Shown here: positions 6,883-14,094 of the stretch, in pieces | Layout: each line of letters starts with the position of its first letter | Position numbering within the stretch: position 1 is the first letter of the stretch | Origin: CAYGKP01 sp964350605 | Lineage (GTDB): Bacteria > Bacteroidota > Bacteroidia > Cytophagales > JAAEPT01 | DNA: 15,510 nt | Direction of reading: 5' to 3' | NCBI GenBank assembly: GCA_964350605.1 | Contig: CAYGKP010000040.1 | Coordinates: 1 to 15,510, forward strand | Notes under the pieces: generated by a model | Database searches by the model: none | Seen by the model: the letters and a program-made list of their open reading frames with translations, nothing else | What the model was told of the DNA's origin: nothing | Translations under genes and position numbers: made by a program

Positions 6883-7776
6883 ATGCCTTCCCCTTGGATC
6901 TCTGCCCTGCGCTTGCGCACCCTGCCGCTTGCTTTGGCCTGTGTGGGCATGGGCGGTGTGGTCTCTTATGACCTTCACCCCTTTCCGTGGTTGATTTTTG
7001 GGCTGGTCGCCTTGACGGCCATCTTCCTCCAACTGCTCTCGAACCTGGCCAACGACTTGGGCGACAGCGTCCACGGCGCAGATTCCGTCGATCGGATCGG
7101 CCCCACGCGAACCGTGCAATCGGGGGCGATTTCAAAAGGCGCGATGAAACGGGCCGTTTGGCTCTTTGTGCTCCTGAGCGCGGTGAGCGGAGGCATGTTG
7201 CTCTATCTGGCCGCCCCAATTCAGGAGGTCTTGATTACTCTCTCCGTCCTGGCAGTGTTGTCGATTTTGGCCGCATTGGGCTACACGCTTGGCAAGACAC
7301 CTTACGGCTACTTGGGCCTGGGCGACATCTTTGTGTTCGTGTTCTTTGGGCTAGTCTCGGTCTGGGGCACGGCCACGATTCTTTACAACGAGTTCCAGTT
7401 CCTCACCCTACTGCCCGGCGCGGCGATGGGTTGCTTCGCGGTGGGGGTGTTGAACCTCAACAACCTGCGCGACCGCGAGAGCGATGAGAAGGCAGGGAAA
7501 CACACGATGGTCGTCCGACTGGGCGACGAGGGCGGGCGGTTTTACCACCTGATGCTCCAACTGGTCGGCTGGTTGATGTTGATTCTGTATGCCCAATTCG
7601 CCGACTGGATGGGCTGGGATTGGCTGTTTTTGTTGGCCTTCCCGCTGTTCGCCTACAACTGCTACTTGGTGCTAATCAAGAAGTTGCCTCCCCAACAGCT
7701 CGACCCACTGCTCAAGCAACTGGCCTTGTCCACCCTACTTGTGACAGTGCTAAGCCTCCTGGGGCGGTTGATTTGA
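6883..7776 (+). CDS. menA: 1,4-dihydroxy-2-naphthoate polyprenyltransferase MenA
   Basis: An integral membrane UbiA-family enzyme that attaches the prenyl chain to 1,4-dihydroxy-2-naphthoate in menaquinone synthesis. Starting at the ATG 6883 (MPSPWISALRLRTLPLALA) it has 297 residues. A GTG at 6871 overlapping the argS stop (GTGA) would add four residues and cannot be excluded. The first Asp motif NDLGDSVHGAD (57-67), then DRIGPTRTVQSGAIS, and the second Asp motif NNLRDRESDEKAGKHTMVVRLG (D197, D201) are diagnostic of MenA. Multiple hydrophobic helices (e.g. around 36-54, 92-110, 116-134, 147-166, 173-193, 221-241, 244-262, 275-294) fit the 8-9 TM UbiA fold. It is probably co-transcribed with argS. 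Confidence 0.95.
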   Translation: MPSPWISALRLRTLPLALACVGMGGVVSYDLHPFPWLIFGLVALTAIFLQLLSNLANDLGDSVHGADSVDRIGPTRTVQSGAISKGAMKRAVWLFVLLSAVSGGMLLYLAAPIQEVLITLSVLAVLSILAALGYTLGKTPYGYLGLGDIFVFVFFGLVSVWGTATILYNEFQFLTLLPGAAMGCFAVGVLNLNNLRDRESDEKAGKHTMVVRLGDEGGRFYHLMLQLVGWLMLILYAQFADWMGWDWLFLLAFPLFAYNCYLVLIKKLPPQQLDPLLKQLALSTLLVTVLSLLGRLI

Positions 7777-7953
7777 TTGGTCCATACCAACGAACCCTTT
7801 TCCCTCGTTTTCGTACAAACGCTCGGGCCAACCTAAGATGATCAAGTCAGCGATGGCGCGATTCTTGCACCTTTCCGGGAGGCCGGGTATGTGTAACCGA
7901 AAGAATTTGTACCTTAGAGCCTTAGTCCAAGGAGGAGAAATCGAAAAGAGACC
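7777..7953 (+). promoter_or_regulatory. Leader/intergenic region upstream of the small lipoprotein gene
   Basis: This 177-base gap contains: a short hairpin TTGGT-CCAT-ACCAA (7777-7790) right after the menA stop, without a U-run; a weak promoter-like pair, TTG (7865-7867), 21 bases, TATGTGTA (7889-7896); another -7-like box TACCTTAG (7910-7917) matching TAnnTTTG at all but one fixed base; and a strong Shine-Dalgarno-like AAGGAGGAG (7929-7937), 16 bases before the ATG at 7954. A promoter here is likely because the gene has no close upstream partner, but its exact position is not settled. Confidence 0.4.
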
Positions 7954-8100
7954 ATGAAAAAAATTGTTTTGATCCTATCGCTCGTAGCCCTCGCAGGGGG
8001 TCTGAGCTCGTGCTTCCGCCACAACCTGTGCGCGACGTACACCAAGAATGAAGTGAAACCGGCCGCTGAGCCAGTTGCTCTCGACCAAGAGCGCATCTAA
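7954..8100 (+). CDS. Very small lipoprotein (48 residues)
   Basis: ATG at 7954 to TAA at 8098-8100, only 48 codons. MKKIVLILSLVALAGGLSSC is a textbook lipoprotein signal peptide: two lysines, a hydrophobic core, and the lipobox LSSC with the acylated Cys at position 20. The mature part has just 29 residues, FRHNLCATYTKNEVK and a charged tail ending DQERI. Short Bacteroidota lipoproteins with a second Cys in a C-A/P-x-Y context are familiar to me, but I know no function for them. The stop TAA overlaps the convergent gmhB-like stop in CTAA. The signal peptide, intact frame and own leader argue that it is real despite its size. Confidence 0.8.
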   Translation: MKKIVLILSLVALAGGLSSCFRHNLCATYTKNEVKPAAEPVALDQERI

Positions 8101-8624
8101 CGAATTTCGCCGGGCGACTGCTCGGCAAGTAAGACCTGAGCCGCTTGGAACAGGTCTTCGGTCTGCGACCACTTATCTTGGACTATTTCGGGGTTAACTA
8201 GGATCCCACGAATTCCAAGGGCTTCAGCGGGTATCAAATCCCGCTCCTTATCGCCCAACATCACCGATCGCCCGGCATCCACTTGGAACCGGGCGATTGC
8301 TTTTTCTAGCATCAGCCGGCCCGGTTTTCGAGTCAAGGAAGCACTGACACTCTCGTGCCAGGGCGCGATGTAAAACCCATCGATCAGGCCACCAATCTGT
8401 TTTTGAAGTTCCTCATGGACGATGTCAACGTCCTTGCGTGTGAAAATTCCCTTCGCAATCCCCGATTGGTTGGTGATGACAACCAGTAAGTAGCCCGCCT
8501 TCTTTAGCGCGGTTAAACCCTCCTTCACACCTGGCAACAATTCGAAACGTTCGAGGGTATGGACGTAGTCCACGTAGTCTTTGTTGATCACGCCATCGCG
8601 ATCGAGGAAAACACATTTGTTCAT
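8097..8624 (-). CDS. gmhB: HAD-IIIA phosphatase, GmhB-like (lacks the zinc cysteines)
   Basis: A 175-residue histidinol-phosphatase-type HAD hydrolase. Motif I is FLDRDGVIN (D8 nucleophile, D10 acid/base), motif II VITNQSGIAKG (residues ~49-59), motif III the Lys in TRKPGRLML, and motif IV LGDKERDLIPA. Family members dephosphorylate D-glycero-D-manno-heptose 1,7-bisphosphate in LPS core or heptose synthesis. In E. coli GmhB the loop before motif III binds zinc through three Cys and one His (CxH...CxC). Here that loop reads APWHESVSASLTRKP with a His but no Cys. It is therefore a non-zinc subtype, and its substrate is less certain. It is divergent from the kinase-ATPase gene (53-base gap). The ATG at 8622-8624 fits the family start MNKCVFLDRDG. 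Confidence 0.78.
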   Translation of the reverse strand: MNKCVFLDRDGVINKDYVDYVHTLERFELLPGVKEGLTALKKAGYLLVVITNQSGIAKGIFTRKDVDIVHEELQKQIGGLIDGFYIAPWHESVSASLTRKPGRLMLEKAIARFQVDAGRSVMLGDKERDLIPAEALGIRGILVNPEIVQDKWSQTEDLFQAAQVLLAEQSPGEIR

Positions 8625-8647
8625 GGGCCGGGGCTGACGTAAGTTTC
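8616..8647 (+). promoter_or_regulatory. Candidate Bacteroidota promoter for the kinase-ATPase/hemG pair
   Basis: TTTG (8616-8619), a 20-base spacer and TAAGTTTC (8640-8647). The Bacteroidota housekeeping consensus is TTTG or TTG around -33 and TAnnTTTG around -7; only the last base of the -7 box deviates. Transcription would start near 8652, leaving a leader of about 25 bases to the ATG at 8678. The -33 element lies inside the 5' end of the divergent gmhB-like gene. Confidence 0.45.
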
Positions 8648-8677
8648 AACACGAAGAACGCCAATTCGCGCGATTCC

Positions 8678-10225
8678 ATGAGCGACCCTTCCCAGCTACT
8701 TACTGATCTACTTGATCCACAGGCACATGGATGGCCTGCGGGGAAAACCGTTGTGCACCAGGAAACGCATATCTCTCACGTGTTTTCCGGGGTTCACCAG
8801 ACAGACAAGCTGAAAAAGGCCGTCGACGTTGGCTTCCTCGATTACCGAACCCTGGAGGCCCGAAAAGAATACTGTCTCACTGAATTGGCGCGCAATCAAG
8901 TCTTCTCGCCCCGCCTCTACCAATCAGTTCTTCCCGTTCGGCTCGGCCCACTGGGGCACAGGGTTAGCGAGGCAGGCACGGAGCCGATTGTCGACTACGT
9001 CGTGCGAATGCAAACCTTCCGTGCCGAGGACCGGCTGGATCACCTAGCCGAGCAAGGCGCGCTAACTTCCAAACGACTGGATGAATTGGCCACCTTGGTT
9101 GCCCGGGTCCATTCCGAGGTCGCCACGCCCGCCGACGAGCCCCACCGCTACGGTAGCTTACTGGCCATTCAGCGCATTGGGCTACAGAATTGGCAAACGT
9201 TAGCCGATCATTCGAAAGGGCTGGTCGATTCAGCTACACTTGAAGAACTGCGAGGCGGCATCGAACTCGGTGCCTTGGCCTTGGAAGAGGTATTTGCCCA
9301 ACGGTTGGCCCAGGGACGGATCAAAGCCTGTCACGGGGACTTGCACCTGGGGAACATCGCGCTGTTCGAGGGCGAATTGACCCTCTTCGACTGCATTGAG
9401 TTCAACGAAGACTTCCGCCAGATCGACGTGGCTTATGACTTCGCTTTTCTGTTCATGGACCTGCTTCACCGAGGCCCTGAGGGCAGTGCGTGGCGGGTAC
9501 TGAATTGCTACCTGGAGCTGACCTTTGATTGGAAAATGCCCCGCGTGATACGCTATTTAGCCCATTTTCGGGCAATCATACGCGCCATGGTCGGGGCCAT
9601 TCGCTATCAACAAGAAGTTGCCGAGGGCCGCGTCGACCAGGCACTCGCTCGTGAAGTTAATAGCTACGTTGCCCTCGCACGTGAGCTCCTAGCCAAGCCC
9701 AAGCATCCGGTCATCCTGATGCGCGGCCCTTCGGGTAGCGGAAAGAGCCACTTGGGTCGAGAATTAGCTGAACGAATTGGGGCCGTACAGGTTCGCAGCG
9801 ACGCAGTCCGGTCGAATCTGGACATTCCGAGACAGGAAAAGTACACGCGGGAGACCACGAACCTGACGTACGAAACCCTAATGGGGCGTGCGCATCTCTA
9901 CCAGTTGGCTGGGCACCGGGTGGTAGTGGATGCCACCTTTGGCTCGCCGAAACGCTGTGAGCTTGCCTACGAACGGGCCACCAACGCGGGGGTCGAGCTT
10001 CGAATGATTGAATGCGCCGCGCCGCAGGACGAACTCGTCCGCCGAGTCAAAGAGCGACAAGGCGATCTCTCCGATGCGAACGAGCGTGTTGTGCGCGAGC
10101 AACTGGCTACTTGGACCGAGTTGAACCATCCGTCCTTTGCACACTTACAAGTGGACACCAGCCAACCCATTGACTGGGAGGTCCTGGTCAACTTCGCTAC
10201 CCAAACCCCAGTCACCGTTTCATGA
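8678..10225 (+). CDS. Aminoglycoside-phosphotransferase-like kinase fused to P-loop ATPase/kinase
   Basis: A 515-residue two-domain protein. Residues ~1-335 are an APH/choline-kinase-like domain (COG2187 type) with the catalytic Brenner loop ACHGDLHLGNIAL (H219, D221, N226) and a metal-binding block LFDCIEFNEDFRQIDVAYD (D238 and nearby). Residues ~343-515 are a P-loop nucleoside-kinase-like domain (COG0645 type). It has Walker A GPSGSGKS (350-357), RSDAVRSNL (373-381), a Walker-B-like VVVDATF (415-421) and a C-terminal Arg-rich lid region. This fusion is a known, widespread architecture usually labelled bifunctional aminoglycoside phosphotransferase/ATP-binding protein. The true substrate is not established, and a resistance role should not be assumed. 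Both active sites look complete. hemG starts within its stop codon (ATGA), so the two are probably translationally coupled. Confidence 0.88.
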   Translation: MSDPSQLLTDLLDPQAHGWPAGKTVVHQETHISHVFSGVHQTDKLKKAVDVGFLDYRTLEARKEYCLTELARNQVFSPRLYQSVLPVRLGPLGHRVSEAGTEPIVDYVVRMQTFRAEDRLDHLAEQGALTSKRLDELATLVARVHSEVATPADEPHRYGSLLAIQRIGLQNWQTLADHSKGLVDSATLEELRGGIELGALALEEVFAQRLAQGRIKACHGDLHLGNIALFEGELTLFDCIEFNEDFRQIDVAYDFAFLFMDLLHRGPEGSAWRVLNCYLELTFDWKMPRVIRYLAHFRAIIRAMVGAIRYQQEVAEGRVDQALAREVNSYVALARELLAKPKHPVILMRGPSGSGKSHLGRELAERIGAVQVRSDAVRSNLDIPRQEKYTRETTNLTYETLMGRAHLYQLAGHRVVVDATFGSPKRCELAYERATNAGVELRMIECAAPQDELVRRVKERQGDLSDANERVVREQLATWTELNHPSFAHLQVDTSQPIDWEVLVNFATQTPVTVS

Positions 10226-11547
10226 GCCAGCGCATTGTCATTGTCGGCGCGGGACTATCGGGACTCGCCTGCGCCCATCGTTTGGAGGAAAAGGGCCTCT
10301 CGCCCACTGTGTTGGAATACCGCGAACGCGTGGGCGGTGTAGTCTGGTCGAAGCCGTTTTCGGGTCTAACTACCGAATGTGGCGCGAACTCTTTTCAGTT
10401 AACTGGACCGGTTCGAAAGCTCATTGAGGCCGTGGGCCTGAAGGACGAATTGATCCAGGCGAAAGCCATTGCCCAGAACCGCTTTGTGCTGTGGGGCGGC
10501 AAGATTCACCAGTTACCCACCGGGCCGGGCGGTGTGCTGTCAACCACCTTGGTGCCGCTGAAAACGCGTCTGCGCGTCCTGGCCGAGACCCGCCACAAAC
10601 CCAGTCAAGCACCGCAAAACGAGACCCTCGCTGCTTTTATTTCGCGGCATTTTGATCACTACGTGGTCGACCGGGTGCTGAATCCCTTTGTGGGCGGCGT
10701 CTACGCGGGCGAACCCGAGAACATGCTGGTGCGCCTCTCGTTCCCCAAACTGATTGAGATTGAAAAGCAGTACGGCTCGCTTATCAAAGGCATGAAAGCC
10801 CTTGGGGCCGAGACGCGTTCGCCCAGCGGTGCGCTCAAACGCGGCAACGACACCTTGGCCCAAGCCATCGCCGATAAGCTATCAGATGTACGCCTGCGCC
10901 ACCGGGTGATCAGCGTCAAACGCCAGGGGGATGACTGGGCAGTTGTGGTGCGTCACCCAAGCGGGAATGAAACCATTCTGGCCGATCAGGTGATCCTTGC
11001 AGTACCTGCCTATCATGCCGCCGAACTGTTGGCAGGATCCCAGCCGGAACTGAGCGAAAAGCTTGCCGCGGTCCACTACCCTGCCCTAACGGCCGTTCAC
11101 CTGAGCTTCCCGACCGAGGCCATCAAACTGCCCCTCGATGGGTTCGGTCTCCTTCACCCCTCCGACACGAATTCGTTCCTGCGCGGCACCATTTGGTCTT
11201 CGAAAATCTTCCCCCACCAAGGCACTGAAGGTCAAACACTCCTCACCAGCTTTGTGGGCGGTGCCGGTCAAGAGGAGAAAGCCTTGTTACCCGAGGAAGA
11301 CATTCTGGAAAAGGCCGAAGCCGAGCTTCGCAAACGACACCTGATCACCGAACCCGCCGTGGCGCGGCAAGCCCATCGTTGGCAGCGATCCATTCCTCAG
11401 CCGGACCTCAACATGCTGCGTGCTCACATGGCTTGGGAAAAGTTCGCACCCGCGGGACTGCACCCTTGCGCCTCGTGGTGGCATGGCATTTCGGTGCCAA
11501 AGTGCATCGAAGCGGGGCAAGCCCTGGCCGACGAGTTGGCTGGGTAG
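10222..11547 (+). CDS. hemG: Protoporphyrinogen oxidase, HemY-type
   Basis: A 441-residue FAD enzyme oxidising protoporphyrinogen IX to protoporphyrin IX (or coproporphyrinogen in some lineages), a late step of heme synthesis. An N-terminal dinucleotide-binding motif VGAGLSGLACAHRLEEKG (GxGxxG at 9-14) leads to the ribose-binding E32 and RVGG. Family signatures follow: GLTTECGANSFQ; NPFVGGVYAGEPENMLVRLSFPKL; YGSLIKGM; a RW...IPQPDLNM block near 390; and the C-terminal FAD block WWHGISVPKCIEAG. The symbol follows common Bacteroidota annotation; by sequence family it is the HemY type, not E. coli HemG. It overlaps the upstream kinase-ATPase gene by 4 bases. It converges on the permease gene with 7 bases between the stops. 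Confidence 0.93.
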   Translation: MSQRIVIVGAGLSGLACAHRLEEKGLSPTVLEYRERVGGVVWSKPFSGLTTECGANSFQLTGPVRKLIEAVGLKDELIQAKAIAQNRFVLWGGKIHQLPTGPGGVLSTTLVPLKTRLRVLAETRHKPSQAPQNETLAAFISRHFDHYVVDRVLNPFVGGVYAGEPENMLVRLSFPKLIEIEKQYGSLIKGMKALGAETRSPSGALKRGNDTLAQAIADKLSDVRLRHRVISVKRQGDDWAVVVRHPSGNETILADQVILAVPAYHAAELLAGSQPELSEKLAAVHYPALTAVHLSFPTEAIKLPLDGFGLLHPSDTNSFLRGTIWSSKIFPHQGTEGQTLLTSFVGGAGQEEKALLPEEDILEKAEAELRKRHLITEPAVARQAHRWQRSIPQPDLNMLRAHMAWEKFAPAGLHPCASWWHGISVPKCIEAGQALADELAG

Positions 11548-11554
11548 CCCGGGC

Positions 11555-12775
11555 CTACTGAAAGCGAATCGCTTGAATCGGCCGCAATCGCGCCACGCTG
11601 TTGGCGGGGATCAGTAAGACCAGCAGAATGAAGACCAGCAAGGCCCCGTTGGCCATCAGGATCAACGCCCAGGGCCAATCGATGGGCACGGCTTCCATGA
11701 AGTAGTGCTCGGGGTCCAGGGGGATCAGTTGGAAGCTGTCTTGCAGCCAGCAGATCAATAAGCCCAGCAGATTGCCAATGATCAACCCCTTGACCGCGAG
11801 GCGCAAGCCCATCCAGACAAACAGGCGCGAGAGTTGCTGATTGGTCGCCCCAAACGCCTTGAACAGGCCGATCATTTGGGTGCGCTCTTTCATTAGGATG
11901 AAGAGCGTGGAGAGAATCGCGAAGCTGACGATCCCAAACACGAACACCAGGAAAATCCAGACGTTCTGGTTAAGCTGCGCCAGCCAATCGAAGATCGCCA
12001 GGTACTTGTCGCGAACGGTCATCAGGCTCACGTCCGGGTCCGAGAGGTCCCACACTTCGTCATAGGCCAAGTCGAACTGGTCGAGGTCCTTCACAAACAC
12101 CTCGAAGCCGCCTACCAGGGAATCGTTCCAGCCATTGAGTTGTTGAACTACCGCCATGTTGCCAAGGATCAAGTGCTCGTCCAACTCCTCAAGACCCGTG
12201 TGATAGATGCCCTGCACGACCAAGCGGCGTTCCTTTGGCTTGTCCTGAATGAAGAAGATGCGCAGCTTATCGCCCACCTTCAGGCGCAAACGGTCCGCAA
12301 TGGTTTGCGAAAGTAACACCTGCTCAAGGCTGTCGGGCCCCACAAAGGTCAACGGCTCGCCCGCCACTAAACGGTCGGTGAACGTTTCCTGGCGGTACGC
12401 TGGCTCGATGCCTTTGAACAGCACGCCCATCACCTGGTCATCTTGCTTCAGGAGGCCGTACTTCTGGGTATAGGCTTGCACCCGCTCGACGTGTGGCATT
12501 TGCTCCGACTCGGCGAAGAGCGGCGCATAATGGCGAATGGGCAGCTCCGCCGCATCGGAGGCACTGAGGTCATAGCGCGTCACCTGGATGTGACCCTCGA
12601 AGCGGAAGAGCAGGTCGCGGATCTCGTTCTGAAACCCCCGAAGAATGGCTACCGAACAAATCAGCAGCGCAATGCCCAACGCAACGGTCCACACAGCGAT
12701 GCGCGCGGCGAGGGCCGAGAAAGCCTGACCACGTCGGTCGCGAAGTCGGGCGGAGAGGAAGCGGGAGAGTTGCAC
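11555..12775 (-). CDS. ABC transporter permease of the LolC/FtsX-MacB type
   Basis: The frame opens at 12880, but the first ~35 residues would overlap namZ and are Arg-rich and unlike the family. A GTG at 12775 gives MQLSRFLSARLRDRRGQAFS, the usual family start, and 406 residues. The topology is one TM helix (~26-45), a periplasmic domain of about 220 residues (MacB core type, with GHIQVTRYDLS, VMGVLFKGIEP, VLLSQTIADRLRLKVGDKL), then three TM helices (~272-295, 321-344, 368-389). KERTQMIGLFKAFGATNQQ after TM2 is the cytoplasmic coupling segment seen in LolC/LolE. It ends VARLRPIQAIRFQ, also typical. It probably moves lipoproteins or another envelope substrate. No ATPase partner is in the window, as is usual for this family in Bacteroidota. 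Confidence 0.88.
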   Translation of the reverse strand: MQLSRFLSARLRDRRGQAFSALAARIAVWTVALGIALLICSVAILRGFQNEIRDLLFRFEGHIQVTRYDLSASDAAELPIRHYAPLFAESEQMPHVERVQAYTQKYGLLKQDDQVMGVLFKGIEPAYRQETFTDRLVAGEPLTFVGPDSLEQVLLSQTIADRLRLKVGDKLRIFFIQDKPKERRLVVQGIYHTGLEELDEHLILGNMAVVQQLNGWNDSLVGGFEVFVKDLDQFDLAYDEVWDLSDPDVSLMTVRDKYLAIFDWLAQLNQNVWIFLVFVFGIVSFAILSTLFILMKERTQMIGLFKAFGATNQQLSRLFVWMGLRLAVKGLIIGNLLGLLICWLQDSFQLIPLDPEHYFMEAVPIDWPWALILMANGALLVFILLVLLIPANSVARLRPIQAIRFQ

Positions 12776-12813
12776 GCGGAATCGATAAGGTCGTCTTGTC
12801 TTACCTTGTGAGC

Positions 12814-12821
12814 CAAAGATA
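12814..12821 (-). promoter_or_regulatory. Perfect -7 box TATCTTTG for the permease gene
   Basis: On the minus strand TATCTTTG matches the Bacteroidota TAnnTTTG consensus at every fixed base. A start near 12807 would leave about a 32-base leader to the GTG at 12775, and would place both longer candidate starts upstream of the transcript. No clear TTG is found at the -33 position, so this is half a promoter by inspection. Confidence 0.42.
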
Positions 12822-12825
12822 GACA

Positions 12826-14094
12826 ATGGCCCGCCCCCTCGTTCCCACCTTGCTCCTCTCGCTTGTCGTGCTCTTTTCATGCGCCGACAAACCCAAGACC
12901 GATTCTACGGACGGCTGCGAGCCGCCGGATTGTGTGATGTACCCCGAGCCCGATGCACCGAAAGTTTTGCCCCTTCGGATTGGCGCAGTACGCTTCGAGT
13001 TGTACCTGGACAGCTTGGAAGGAAAACGAGTCGGTTTGGTGGTGCACCCCGCCTCAGTGGTGGGGCCCAACAACACCCACTTGCTCGACACCTTGCGCAG
13101 CCGGGGGGTCAACGTCACGGCGATCTTCGCGCCCGAGCACGGCTTTCGCGGCGATGCCGATGCGGGCGCGCACATCGTCGATGGCAAAGACACGAAGACG
13201 GGCCTTCCGATCTATTCACTTTACGGGGCGAACAAACAGCCCTCGAAGGCGCAATTGGCGCAGGTCGACATCCTCCTCTTTGATTTGCAGGACGTAGGCT
13301 GTCGGTTCTACACCTACCTCTCCACACTCAACTACCTAATGGACGGCTGCGCGCAAGCGAAGGTGCCTCTCTGGGTATTGGATCGACCAAACCCGAACGG
13401 GAAGTACGTGGCCGGGCCGATCCTGGAAGCCGAATTTTTCTCGTTCGTGGGGATGAACCCCATCCCGATTTTGCACGGCATGACCTTGGGCGAGTTGGCC
13501 CAGATGATCAATGGAGAAGGCTGGCTCGTATCCGGCCAGAACACGTGCACGCTGAAGGTCATCCCGATGGAAGGCTACCAGCGCGATTCGGCCTATGCCC
13601 TGCCCATCTCGCCTTCGCCGAACCTGCCGAACGCGGTGTCGATTGCCCGCTACCCCAGCTTGTGCCTCTTCGAGCCGACGACTGTTTCCATCGGACGAGG
13701 GACGGATTTTCCATTCCAAGTAGCCGGATTGGCACATGAAGACAACCAGTTGGTCTCGAATCTGCCGCTCATCTTCACATTCACGCCACAGTCGATCCCC
13801 GGTAAATCGAGTAGCCCCAAGAACGAGGGAAAGGAATGCCAAGGCATCGACTACCGGAAAGAAGGCCCGGTTGGTTTCGATCTGGAGCCATTGGTCGCCT
13901 TTTACGGCTATGCCTCCAACCAGAGTAAGTTCTTTGCGAGCAAGGACTTCTTTTTCAAGCTCTGTGGAACCAAACGGATCTACAATGCTCTGGTCGCTGA
14001 CAAGTCGGCCGAGGAGATCGAAGCGATGTTCACCGAAGAGTGCGCGGCCTTCCGCACCCAGCGTACGCCTTACTTGATCTACTCCGACAACTAG
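12826..14094 (+). CDS. namZ: Exo-beta-N-acetylmuramidase NamZ-type lipoprotein (DUF1343)
   Basis: A 422-residue protein of the DUF1343/NamZ family (CAZy GH171), which removes N-acetylmuramic acid from non-reducing ends of glycan strands in wall turnover. MARPLVPTLLLSLVVLFSC gives a signal peptide with lipobox and Cys19, so it is probably anchored as a lipoprotein. The mature protein starts with a Cys-containing linker to about residue 45. Family blocks: VGLVVHPASVV; FAPEHGFRGDADAG (EHG at 104-106, containing the conserved Glu regarded as catalytic); LPIYSLYG; LLFDLQDVGCRFYTYLSTL; VLDRPNPNG; ISPSPNLPN; and SIGRGTDFPFQ. The ATG at 12826 is the only start that keeps the signal peptide. fmt begins on the last base of its stop codon, so the genes form an operon. 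Confidence 0.92.
   Translation: MARPLVPTLLLSLVVLFSCADKPKTDSTDGCEPPDCVMYPEPDAPKVLPLRIGAVRFELYLDSLEGKRVGLVVHPASVVGPNNTHLLDTLRSRGVNVTAIFAPEHGFRGDADAGAHIVDGKDTKTGLPIYSLYGANKQPSKAQLAQVDILLFDLQDVGCRFYTYLSTLNYLMDGCAQAKVPLWVLDRPNPNGKYVAGPILEAEFFSFVGMNPIPILHGMTLGELAQMINGEGWLVSGQNTCTLKVIPMEGYQRDSAYALPISPSPNLPNAVSIARYPSLCLFEPTTVSIGRGTDFPFQVAGLAHEDNQLVSNLPLIFTFTPQSIPGKSSSPKNEGKECQGIDYRKEGPVGFDLEPLVAFYGYASNQSKFFASKDFFFKLCGTKRIYNALVADKSAEEIEAMFTEECAAFRTQRTPYLIYSDN

Noticed and set aside
7777..7790. Rho-independent terminator after menA (TTGGT-CCAT-ACCAA)
   Set aside because: The stem is only 5 bp, with no following U-tract; too weak to call.
8678..10225. Antibiotic-resistance gene (aminoglycoside phosphotransferase)
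   Set aside because: The domain is only distantly APH-like and belongs to a widespread fusion family; nothing in the context suggests resistance.
11544..11558. Bidirectional terminator between hemG and the permease (GTAG...CTAC)
   Set aside because: Four outer pairs, then a mismatch and an over-tight centre, with no T-runs on either side.
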